A stretch of DNA of 64,000 nucleotides from Candidatus Obscuribacterales bacterium (GTDB lineage Bacteria > Cyanobacteriota > Vampirovibrionia > Obscuribacterales > Obscuribacteraceae). The position numbers and the translations under genes were made by a program. Below the pieces are notes generated by a model. The model worked only from the letters and a program-made list of their open reading frames with translations, did no database searches and was not told where the DNA came from. The stretch is from NCBI GenBank assembly GCA_019746975.1, contig JAIERK010000019.1, positions 1 to 64,000 of the forward strand, written 5' to 3'. This document shows, one piece after another, positions 53,537-62,468 of the stretch (positions within the stretch are counted from its first letter, which is position 1; the number at the start of each line of letters is the position of its first letter).

Positions 53537-53705
53537 TTTCCCGTAAAACGCACACAAATGCACATCCGACGGATGCCCGGATTAATCAGCGTGAAACCCC
53601 ACCGTATCCCCGCCCTTGATGGGAATTTCCCCAATGACAGATTTCCCGCACAATCATAAACTGCAAGCTATAAACACCCCGTTTCTTTAGCGAACCAACA
53701 CACAC

Positions 53706-56700
53706 GTGCTCAAGTCAGTCAAACACCTACTCTCCAAACATCGACAAGCGGCAAAGACTTTGGTTGCGCTTTCAGTGCTTTTCACGCTGATCGCGCCTTT
53801 CTGCTTTTCGGCGGCACTCGCACAAACTGAGCCGCCACCTCCTGGAGGCGCATGGCCTTCCGATCCTGGCTCTGGTGCTCTCAGCCCTGGAGCTCGTCGC
53901 ACTGACTCAACTGCCCGCCGCTTCCCCGACGAGCCGCCGACCAACTTCGTCAACCAGGCGGCCGAACAGAACAAAGACATCGTCATCACCAACGTCGAAG
54001 CATTGCTCACCGATGGCTTCAGAAATTACAACGAGACCTACATGGGTCTCCACACTTTCTGGGGCGATGACATTATCTCCAACCTCTTTGCCAACATTGG
54101 ACAGCTCATTGGTAAGTGGTTGACTGAGTTCATCAACGGTTGGGTGTCGGACACAGTTCAGTTCCTGACTGGCTTCCTCAGAATTTTTGTATTGAACCCG
54201 AACATCGCCGTCAACGGAATGAGTAATGTTCCGGGCGGTGGCAACAGAGATGACATCTCTCCTTTCATAAGACAGGGCGCCGACGTCATGTACGGTATTG
54301 CTGTCGATTTATTGCTTTTGCTCTTTATTCTCTGCATCTGGAAGTATTGGGCTGAAGCAGCTTGGAGAGGCGGCGGCAATCTTGTAGGTGCAGTCGGCCG
54401 ACTGATCTTCACATCTGGACTGATGCTGGCATGGCCTACTATTTATGCTTTCGAAATCCAGATCACCAACGAGATGATCAAGGCACTCTATTTCAACTCC
54501 TCCGATCAGGTTTCGGCATTAGATGCCGCTATGGCCGCCGCTGTTAAGGGGGGACTCATGGCAGGTGCCGGCTTAATCGCCAATGCAACCGCTCCCATCG
54601 CTGGTCAAGCATTCGGTGGTGTTCTGGGCGCTGGACCTGGTGGTATCGCACTAGGTACGGTCGGCGGTCTGGTCGCATTCGTCGGACTGATTATCTATCT
54701 TGTATTGGGCGGTATTTTGATCGCCGAGCTGGTTTATATCCTTGTATTGAAGGCGATTCAAACGGCGTTGCTCACAGCACAGTATATGTTCGCTCCTATT
54801 TTTCTTGTTTTCTTCGCCACCCCCGATACTGAGAACGTCACCTCCGGATTCGTAAAGTCATTTGTCGAGGTCAGCCTGTGGACATTTGTCTGGGTGGGTC
54901 TGCTCAAGATATTCGTCATCATGATTTTGTCCGATTTCAATCCGTGGGGCAAAATCATCCTTGCCGTCGGCATCCTGCAGATGATGATCCAGGTTCCATC
55001 ATTCCTTGCGCGTGCTCAGATCAGTCCAATGTCGGACTTCATCTCCGCCGGTTTGATCTCAGGAACTCTACTTAATGCCGGCAAATCTCTAGGCAATACA
55101 CTGCAACAACGTGGTATGCAACTCGCCAAGTACATCGGTGGCGACACTACCACCGGTGCGGCGCGCGGTCCGGAAATGTCCAAAAAAGCCGAACTTAAAG
55201 GTTTAGCGCATGGTCCGAGAGACCCGCACCTTCTGAAGGGCATTCGTGATGCGTCCCGTGGCGTCAACAACGATCCTAAGCCTCCGAAGGGCGATAAAGG
55301 TGATGGAACAACGAAACTCGATGCCGACGGCAAACCAATAAACCCGGCTGGACCTGAGGGAGACAAGACCAATACTCCTGTTCCTAAGAAACCAGGCGAA
55401 GGAGATCCCACCACCGCTACAGGACTTCCAGATCCTGCAGCAGCAGCGCTCAATCCGGCGGATGCAGCTGCCGATGCAGCTAAGAAGGGTCTTGGAGTTG
55501 GTGGTCTTGCCGCCGCTGGAGGAGCCGTTCTTGCCGCCGCCTCAACCGCTTCTCCAGGTGTCCCACCGAGCAGTGCAACGAATCCGGCCGCGGATGAAGC
55601 GTCAAGACTCGCTGCAGTGGCCGCCGAAGAAGCCAAAAAGCTTAATTCCGATGGCTCCGCCGCTACGATCGACAGCGCCACAGCTGCTCCTTTAGCTGGC
55701 GGACCCGGTGCCAAGGATGGAGATCCTTCCACCACGCCTCAATCGCTTGTTCCTGGGAAGAAGGACATCGTCACTGGTGGTGGCACTCCAGGAGCCGGAG
55801 ATGATAAGAGTAAAGATGCTGACCCATCGAAGACCGGTGGTGTTGATACCGTTACAGCCCTGGCTGCTGCCAGTAAAGCCCTCAACCCAGGTGGCTCTCC
55901 CGGCAAAGGTGGGGACGGCAAAGGTGATGGTCCAGCTACAGCCTCGGATGTGACGACTCCAGTCGACACGAAGATCAACCCAGTAGGCCCAACAGGCGGT
56001 AAAACTGGCAGCGGTGTCGCGCCTTCAGTCGAGGCGAGAGATCTGGCTGCAATGGCCGGCGACAAAGATGGGACTAATCCGAACCCTGGCGCTCCCGGGA
56101 CTTCGGCAGATGGAAAACCTATTGAGGTACAACTTGACCAAGAGACTGGTGCTGGTGCCGGACTCGGCCCTGGCGGTACCAGGCTTGTTCCGGGATCTCA
56201 GACTGGGGGCGCAGATAACGGTATAACGGGCCAACCGCCTGGAACTGATGCTGCCTCGGCTGCGACAAGGTCGCCGATAGGAGGCGCCGCTGGACCGGAT
56301 GGAACGCCTACGGTAGTCCCAGTCATTGCGGTTAAGCCGCCGGGCGCTAACAACAAGCCACCAGGCGCGGTGACATCATCAGATCAGGCACTCCAGGGTC
56401 TCGATAGAGCCACCGGCTCGCCTACACGTGGAGTTGCCGATCCTACAGCTATTATGGGCGAAGATGCCGACTCTGCGTCGCTCTCTCCAGATGCCAGGAC
56501 GTTGCCGCCAGTCGCAAAACCACTTACAACAGCAGCAGACGGACCTTCTGGCGCTCAGGAGTTGGTCAACTCTGCGGCATCAGGACCAGGTAGCGGCCCT
56601 GCTACAGGCGGACCGACCGTCACTGAGGTCAAGGATGGTGGTACAGGTGGTGGTGTCAAGATAAACCCCGGCGGCGTAGTCGTTCTTCCAGCTCGTCGAA

Positions 56701-59700
56701 TTGAACCTCCTACTGGTTATCTTGGCTCTGAGGTGGCGGCAGTCGACCAGCCAGATCCATCTTCAGCGACCGCTCCTCCAACCGCCAATCTGGCAACTGG
56801 TACCGCTGGTGGAGTCACAGGAGACAGAACCGCCGATGCTGCTGCACAACAGCTCAAAGGTCCAGACTCCCAGGTCTCAGGCGCAGCGACAGGCCCCGGT
56901 AAAGTCGAAATCGCCGGTAGCGGTGTTAATGTCGGTCTCGGACCAACCATGGTCGTACCTGCGCCTTCCGGTACAAGGAAGGTCGGCACGGATAATCCAA
57001 CAGTGTTGACGGCAGCAGACTCTCCGCTTGATTCGCCCACGGGCGCACCAGCATCGCTGGTCACAGCACCTACAGATGGTAATGCTCTGCGGCAGGACGG
57101 TGCGATAGTTACAGATAATAAGGGCGGGTTAGCGCCTGGCGGATCGCCGGTGAGGGCAGAGGTTCAACAGAGCCCTAGCGTGGGCATTGGTTTAGGCCCG
57201 GCCGTCCCAGTCCCAGTCGCTGCTCCCGGCAGAAGGCCTGATGGATTGCCAACAATGGTCACCGCCGATGGCGGAGCTATCGATTCGAGTTCTGGTGCGT
57301 CAACTAGTTCTGTAGTCGCTTCTCCTGTTTCAGATGGTGTTCGCAATGATGGCGCTCCGTTGACTGCTGAAGTCAAGCCGCCAATCGGTGGTGGCATTGC
57401 CGGAACTCCAGGTACTGTTCAGATTCAACCGACCACGAATCCGGTCGGCACTACCGGCGGTGCTGTCCTCTCGGCACCAGTAGCTCGCAAACCTGGCGAA
57501 GTTAGTGCGTCAGGAGTGACGGTAGATGGCGATGGCACCGGATCGCCTGTCAATGTTACTGGTAATGTCACCGCACCCGACTCAATGCGGCCGGGCGACC
57601 TCACCGCCGATACGAAAGTTGCTCCTGGTGCAGCACCAACCACGCCAGGCCGAATTGAAGTAACGGCTCCACCTCCGCAGGCAACTTCACCTTTAGCTGG
57701 TTCGGTTTCGGGTCGCCCTGGCGCTCCTGTATCGAAACCGGTCAATGTTGATAGTAGCGGTATAGAAACTGGCGCAGTCGATACAAACGCTGTGGTGACT
57801 GCTAGTGGTGCGCCACCAGCTGTAGTAGATGGACGAGTCGATGCTGAGGTTAAGCCCGCAACAGCAACCAGCGTCGCAGGCCCTGGTCCCAAAGTTGAAG
57901 TGGTTTCCAACCCCGCTGCCAGCGTTGCTGCTCCTGGTTCTCCTGTGGTGGTGACCGTACCTCCAAGACCTCCCCGCGCCGCAGGAACGCAGAATTTCGT
58001 AGGTGGAGATCCTAATTGGTCAGACGATGAGCCTGTCAGACCGCCTAGCAACTCCGGAGCTGGTGTTCCTACCGGTGGCGGCGGCGGCGGCGGTGACGGC
58101 GGTAGCGGTGGCGGTAGTGGCGGTGGAGGTGGAGACGGTAGACCTCCGCACGGACAATCGCCGGAAAGCCCGCACGAACAGCGCCTCCAGACCACGCAAG
58201 CTGTTGTTCCAATGAATCAGTATCAGCAATCAGAATATCGCTGGATACCGCCAAGAGGTATCTCCGGAGGCATCCGACTAGCACAGGACGTCACTCTCGG
58301 GTCCTCGATGTCTGGCGGCGCAGAGCTGTATGGTAACGCTAAGGGACAGACCTTCCATGTTCGCCATGGTGAAGATATGGACCCTGATCGTTTGGCCCTG
58401 CAAATGATGACAGCTGGTTATGCAACTCTGGTTGGTAACGATCCGGTTGCTTACGATGCTGCTCGACAGTCCGCTATCGATGCGGGAGCCGACAAACCGA
58501 AAGGCTTCGCTCAGCGAATGGCCGCAGGTATCATGTCGTTCAACGGCGGAAGCTGGGCTCAAACATCCAACGCCAAGCAGTCCTTCCAACAGGCTCTATA
58601 CACCGAGTCGGTCAGAGGTTCTGAAGCATACGTCAATGGCCAACCTGGCAACGCCTACACTGAGTATCTCACTCAGCGTTATGGTGACATGACTTCACAG
58701 CAACAGGCATGGGGCGTGCACATCATGACCGATGCCGGCTCTCCTGAATCGAGTTGGCACTGGGGTCACATCCCGGCTACAGAAATGTTGGTGAGGAACG
58801 CCATCCCAATCGGTCCAGTCACAAGAGGTATTGCAACCAACCCATCTGTGCTCCGTTCGAGACCGTTCGAACAACGAGCTGCAGTATCTGGATGCGCGGC
58901 CTATCTAGAAGCCAGAAAGAATGAAGAGATGCCGGATAATGGAGACCCTGGCTACAGTATGATCGCTGACGCGTGGGTCGGTAGAGAAGCACAGCTTATG
59001 CCGCCTTCAGTGGTCAACACCGTTACAGCTCTTTGCTCGGTTTTCGGCGATGAAGTCTGCAAGGACGTCAGAATGGTTAACGACATTGCCAACAGTGTTG
59101 GTGCTGGAGCCGATCAAGGCCAATACGTAACGGCCTTCCAAGCTCATCGCACGGTAGCCTCCGTTGGCGCGCCTTATATGCGCGGTGGCGGTGGTGGCGG
59201 CGGCTACGGTGGTGGTGGTGGTGGCGGCCGCGGCGGTGGCGGTGGCGGCTACGGTGGTGGCGGCGGCGACATTGGCTCCGTCTCAAGTAGTGGTGGCGGC
59301 GGTGGCCGCGGACCAGATCAAACTGTTGAAGTTGGTGTCGACAATCCAATTGGTGATGTCAATCTGGGTGGAGTTACTCCACCACCACCTCCTCCTGGCG
59401 ACGCCGGCGGAGCGGGAAGAACCAACCTCGTATTCAGATATGGACCTTCTGGCGGTGGTGCACCAACAACCGGACCATCGGTACGAATGCCAGGAGCACC
59501 TGGATCTGCTCCTCCGCCTACACCAGGTGGCGTAGAGATTAGGGAAAACACGCAGACAGGCACACCACCACCAGTTCTCAACGAGCAGACCGTTGAGGTA
59601 GAACTGGTTGGCCGCACCGAAAGCTTGCTGAATCCTCCTCCAATCGATCCTGCGCAGCTAGCTGCTCGTGTTGGGAATCTGGATCCTGGTAGGGTCGAGT

Positions 59701-60602
59701 ATAAGGCTACAGTCAACTTCAGCAGACGGGATGACAATCAGGGCACGACCAGATTAGCGGGTACGAAAATGACAGCTAATGCGCCTATTCGTGATACGAC
59801 TCCAGTTGTGTCCGTCGAGATGGGCACCGTCAACCTCCCGAGTGGTGGCGGCAACGTGGTGGAGCAGAAGATCGATGCCGAGTTGTCTTACAGCACTCGA
59901 GGATCTGATATTGGTGGAGTCACTCCTACCGATGTTGACAGAGATATCTCACGGATGGTCGGTCAGTTCAACACAACAGCAGAGATGGCTTATAACGTGG
60001 TTTATGACCTCCACTCAGCTGGATTCTCCTACGAACAACTATCGGATCCTAAGATCGCGTCCGTTGCCATGCAAGTTCTTGCTCAAGACTCGTCAATGGG
60101 CCGCACTGCAGCCGTCACAGCAGGCAAGCTCGGCTCGGGCAACTTCACCGCCGCCCGTACTCAGGTCGTTCAGGCGATGCTTGATTGCGATCCGCGTTGG
60201 AATGAAAACAACATCGATCCGAAGAGCATCTTCGCTGCCGAGGCCATATCGAATGCGCACCAGGAGTACAAAGAGCATCTCATTCAAGTAGATTACAAAG
60301 AAGAGCTCGGCGGAATGTCTGAGGAAGCGCGCGCCGAGCACCCAGTAATGAAGCTCCAGGCCTATCCAACCAAGAATTTCGTCAACCAGGTATTGAGCCA
60401 TCCCGATTACAGACCGCGGTCTTCTGGTGGATCTCTCCATAGATCGGTTGTCACTTTGATTCAAGAGAAGATGAATCAGCGTATTGCTGGCGACGATCCG
60501 TACTACAGCGGAGGCGGCCAGTACGAGGATGCAGGCGGTAGTACCACTGCCAATCTTGGCGGCGGCGGTGGTGGTAGTAAGAAGGATCCTGAATACTATT
60601 AA
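53706..60602 (+). CDS. Giant VirB6/TrbL-like membrane protein with long low-complexity region
   Basis: 2298 aa from GTG at 53706 (no SD seen). Exported N-terminus (VALSVLFTLIAPFCFSAALA). Polytopic membrane part at about 190-440, including DLLLLLFILCIWKYWAEAAW and AQYMFAPIFLVFFATPDTEN, of the TrbL/VirB6 channel type. Residues about 515-1490 are Pro/Gly/Ala/Thr/Asp-rich, with degenerate repeats of GLGPxVxVPxP...DGxPTxVTAD. A poly-Gly run is near 1456-1478, a folded region at 1500-1820 (conserved-looking WGVHIMTDAG, SSWHWGHIPATEM), a second Gly-rich block at 1826-1869, and a C-terminal helical domain to 2298. Normal VirB6 proteins are 300-900 aa, so this is strongly enlarged. Family call rests on the membrane part and neighbours. 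Confidence 0.72.
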   Translation: MLKSVKHLLSKHRQAAKTLVALSVLFTLIAPFCFSAALAQTEPPPPGGAWPSDPGSGALSPGARRTDSTARRFPDEPPTNFVNQAAEQNKDIVITNVEALLTDGFRNYNETYMGLHTFWGDDIISNLFANIGQLIGKWLTEFINGWVSDTVQFLTGFLRIFVLNPNIAVNGMSNVPGGGNRDDISPFIRQGADVMYGIAVDLLLLLFILCIWKYWAEAAWRGGGNLVGAVGRLIFTSGLMLAWPTIYAFEIQITNEMIKALYFNSSDQVSALDAAMAAAVKGGLMAGAGLIANATAPIAGQAFGGVLGAGPGGIALGTVGGLVAFVGLIIYLVLGGILIAELVYILVLKAIQTALLTAQYMFAPIFLVFFATPDTENVTSGFVKSFVEVSLWTFVWVGLLKIFVIMILSDFNPWGKIILAVGILQMMIQVPSFLARAQISPMSDFISAGLISGTLLNAGKSLGNTLQQRGMQLAKYIGGDTTTGAARGPEMSKKAELKGLAHGPRDPHLLKGIRDASRGVNNDPKPPKGDKGDGTTKLDADGKPINPAGPEGDKTNTPVPKKPGEGDPTTATGLPDPAAAALNPADAAADAAKKGLGVGGLAAAGGAVLAAASTASPGVPPSSATNPAADEASRLAAVAAEEAKKLNSDGSAATIDSATAAPLAGGPGAKDGDPSTTPQSLVPGKKDIVTGGGTPGAGDDKSKDADPSKTGGVDTVTALAAASKALNPGGSPGKGGDGKGDGPATASDVTTPVDTKINPVGPTGGKTGSGVAPSVEARDLAAMAGDKDGTNPNPGAPGTSADGKPIEVQLDQETGAGAGLGPGGTRLVPGSQTGGADNGITGQPPGTDAASAATRSPIGGAAGPDGTPTVVPVIAVKPPGANNKPPGAVTSSDQALQGLDRATGSPTRGVADPTAIMGEDADSASLSPDARTLPPVAKPLTTAADGPSGAQELVNSAASGPGSGPATGGPTVTEVKDGGTGGGVKINPGGVVVLPARRIEPPTGYLGSEVAAVDQPDPSSATAPPTANLATGTAGGVTGDRTADAAAQQLKGPDSQVSGAATGPGKVEIAGSGVNVGLGPTMVVPAPSGTRKVGTDNPTVLTAADSPLDSPTGAPASLVTAPTDGNALRQDGAIVTDNKGGLAPGGSPVRAEVQQSPSVGIGLGPAVPVPVAAPGRRPDGLPTMVTADGGAIDSSSGASTSSVVASPVSDGVRNDGAPLTAEVKPPIGGGIAGTPGTVQIQPTTNPVGTTGGAVLSAPVARKPGEVSASGVTVDGDGTGSPVNVTGNVTAPDSMRPGDLTADTKVAPGAAPTTPGRIEVTAPPPQATSPLAGSVSGRPGAPVSKPVNVDSSGIETGAVDTNAVVTASGAPPAVVDGRVDAEVKPATATSVAGPGPKVEVVSNPAASVAAPGSPVVVTVPPRPPRAAGTQNFVGGDPNWSDDEPVRPPSNSGAGVPTGGGGGGGDGGSGGGSGGGGGDGRPPHGQSPESPHEQRLQTTQAVVPMNQYQQSEYRWIPPRGISGGIRLAQDVTLGSSMSGGAELYGNAKGQTFHVRHGEDMDPDRLALQMMTAGYATLVGNDPVAYDAARQSAIDAGADKPKGFAQRMAAGIMSFNGGSWAQTSNAKQSFQQALYTESVRGSEAYVNGQPGNAYTEYLTQRYGDMTSQQQAWGVHIMTDAGSPESSWHWGHIPATEMLVRNAIPIGPVTRGIATNPSVLRSRPFEQRAAVSGCAAYLEARKNEEMPDNGDPGYSMIADAWVGREAQLMPPSVVNTVTALCSVFGDEVCKDVRMVNDIANSVGAGADQGQYVTAFQAHRTVASVGAPYMRGGGGGGGYGGGGGGGRGGGGGGYGGGGGDIGSVSSSGGGGGRGPDQTVEVGVDNPIGDVNLGGVTPPPPPPGDAGGAGRTNLVFRYGPSGGGAPTTGPSVRMPGAPGSAPPPTPGGVEIRENTQTGTPPPVLNEQTVEVELVGRTESLLNPPPIDPAQLAARVGNLDPGRVEYKATVNFSRRDDNQGTTRLAGTKMTANAPIRDTTPVVSVEMGTVNLPSGGGNVVEQKIDAELSYSTRGSDIGGVTPTDVDRDISRMVGQFNTTAEMAYNVVYDLHSAGFSYEQLSDPKIASVAMQVLAQDSSMGRTAAVTAGKLGSGNFTAARTQVVQAMLDCDPRWNENNIDPKSIFAAEAISNAHQEYKEHLIQVDYKEELGGMSEEARAEHPVMKLQAYPTKNFVNQVLSHPDYRPRSSGGSLHRSVVTLIQEKMNQRIAGDDPYYSGGGQYEDAGGSTTANLGGGGGGSKKDPEYY

Positions 60603-61336
60603 CCAGCCGGTTAAACGCTCTACGAAACGTCGTGCGTTCGACAAGACGCATCTGGAACTTAAGTCACTGATGCTCTCTGAAATTTCCAAACTAGAGGACT
60701 TCCGGCAGCAATGATTTTTCGAAGCCGGATGCAATGATTAGCCTGGCTACTACTTTTTCCCGAGAATTGAGTCAAATTGAGAAGCCCCACTACTCATTGA
60801 CATCATTTAGAAGTGAGGCTCATCAAATTCGCTAACTTTTTGCACTTTTTGAGTAGCCTCGCTAATGTCCCTTTTGTCTAAGTGCGCTTGAGTACCGGAA
60901 CAGACCATTCCGTGCATATAAGCGAATGGATCTTTGCGACCCACCCCGAATCCTTCGGGGCGCGGAATGCGTTGCCCTGATTTCCGTTTCTGAGACACAT
61001 AGCAATCGTTTACGAGACATTCTCCTTCCGAAGAAATCAATCCAAGCCCCATGTCCTCGCTCTGATACCAATATCAAAAGCGGGTGATTAATTCTTGAGG
61101 AAACTATCGAAAATCTGCCGATCAGATCGCTGAAATCGACCTCTCGAAAAGCCCATGAAACAGCGATTTTCGCGCTGTCATACGTAGAAACCGCAAAGTT
61201 TTAATCTTCAAATGGGCATTCCCCCACGGTGTGTGGGATTTCCCCGATTTACCATGGCTTGATACGGATCTAATCTGTACAGGAAGCCCGGTGCATCCGG
61301 CATCTGCTATACGTTCGACCAAACAACTCAACCAGA
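60603..61336. other. Intergenic region inside the secretion locus
   Basis: No supported gene; the short frames on both strands lack RBSs. A 7-bp hairpin CCCCGAA-TCC-TTCGGGG lies at 60944-60960. The next three genes may therefore form a separate transcript starting near 61300. Confidence 0.45.
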
Positions 61337-62032
61337 ATGAAACTCTACACCCTGAGACAAACAACTGTTGTATGCCCGCAATGCGAGCTAGTCTTCGCTA
61401 CACCGATAGCGAAGATGCCAAAACTCACGCGTAATTCCGCGGTCGAAACCGACTTGCATCGAGTGCTGCCTGATGCGGCGATACGAGCCAGTCTCATCGC
61501 CATGTGCCCGGAGTGTGTATATGCTTGGTGGCTGTCAGGTTTTACACCTCACTTCATTTTGCCAGAGATGGTGGCCGATTCGCCCCCAATTGATAACGCC
61601 AAAAAATTCGGACACGCTGTTCTCAGCGGCCGAAAAAGTGGCGCTCACAGCCTCGATCGCGCAATCATAGCTCTGAATGGCTATTGGTGCGCCCGCGAGG
61701 ACTTCCAACCCGCTCAAAAATGGCTCGAGCTTTCTGCACGCGAGCTCTATGAAGCCCTGAGCGATGACAGCTGGCATGGTAACCGAGGACGGTATCAATT
61801 CATCATGGGCGAAATACTTCGTCTGATGGGTGAATTTCATGATGCCGTGCGCTTTTACAACCTGGTCGATCGTCGTTCGGTTCTTCCGAAAGAACTTATC
61901 GATCATCAAATTGTTCAAGCGAAAAATGGTGACTCCACGCCTACCTTGATTCCTCCTCACATCGTGGAAGCTATCTTCCTGCCAAAACCGCAAGTGATTC
62001 CTACTGCCGAAAGTATGGCTGTCGGAGCCTAG
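61337..62032 (+). CDS. DUF2225-like zinc-ribbon protein
   Basis: 231 aa. Two Cys pairs, VVCPQCELVFATP near residue 12 and MCPECVYAWW near residue 56, fit the N-terminal zinc ribbon of DUF2225 proteins, followed by a mostly helical, TPR-like C-terminus (AQKWLELSARELYEALSD, GRYQFIMGEILRLMGEF). No signal peptide, so cytoplasmic. It starts a tight plus-strand unit with the VirB3-like and VirB4-like genes (31-bp and 12-bp gaps). Its role in secretion is unknown. Confidence 0.6.
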   Translation: MKLYTLRQTTVVCPQCELVFATPIAKMPKLTRNSAVETDLHRVLPDAAIRASLIAMCPECVYAWWLSGFTPHFILPEMVADSPPIDNAKKFGHAVLSGRKSGAHSLDRAIIALNGYWCAREDFQPAQKWLELSARELYEALSDDSWHGNRGRYQFIMGEILRLMGEFHDAVRFYNLVDRRSVLPKELIDHQIVQAKNGDSTPTLIPPHIVEAIFLPKPQVIPTAESMAVGA

Positions 62033-62063
62033 TTAATAAGCCGTTCAACAATCAGGTTCGAAA

Positions 62064-62456
62064 ATGGAAGACATCACCCCTCTAAATTTAGAAGACTCGC
62101 CGAAGCTATTCGGACTTCGCTATGACCAGCTCATTGCCTGTCTTGGAAGCCTCATAGTATCGACGCAGCTCTACTCGTGGCTCAGCCCGGTTCCGTTCAT
62201 GGGACACGATTTGAGACTGGATGTCGCGATTTTCTTCGGCCTGCTTGGACCGGCTTATTGTCTAATCACGCTCAACCACACTACCGGACATTGGGATGGC
62301 GTCATCAACTTCTACATGAGCCCTCAAGTCTTCATCCCGGGTCCCGATCCGAATCCGGTTCGGTTTCTCAAAGATGAGCCGCTACCGGAATTTCTCGACT
62401 ATGAAGAGGACGCGTCGCTTGTAATCGAATCCCTCGAATCCGTTTTTAAAACCTAA
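62064..62456 (+). CDS. VirB3/TrbD-like small membrane protein
   Basis: 130 aa. A short polar N-terminus (EDITPLNLEDSPKLFGLRYD) is followed by two membrane helices (QLIACLGSLIVSTQLYSWLS and LDVAIFFGLLGPAYCLI) and a hydrophilic C-terminus with QVFIPGPDPNPVRFL. Size, topology and position immediately ahead of a VirB4-like ATPase fit VirB3/TrbD, the inner-membrane partner of VirB4. The assignment is mainly by context; it could also be PrgI-like. Confidence 0.6.
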   Translation: MEDITPLNLEDSPKLFGLRYDQLIACLGSLIVSTQLYSWLSPVPFMGHDLRLDVAIFFGLLGPAYCLITLNHTTGHWDGVINFYMSPQVFIPGPDPNPVRFLKDEPLPEFLDYEEDASLVIESLESVFKT

Positions 62457-62468
62457 GGCAACAAAAGA

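Noticed and set aside
55016-55735. Long minus-strand frames opposite the VirB6-like low-complexity segment
   Set aside because: Open only because the sense strand is Pro/Gly/Ala-rich; no RBS or domain.
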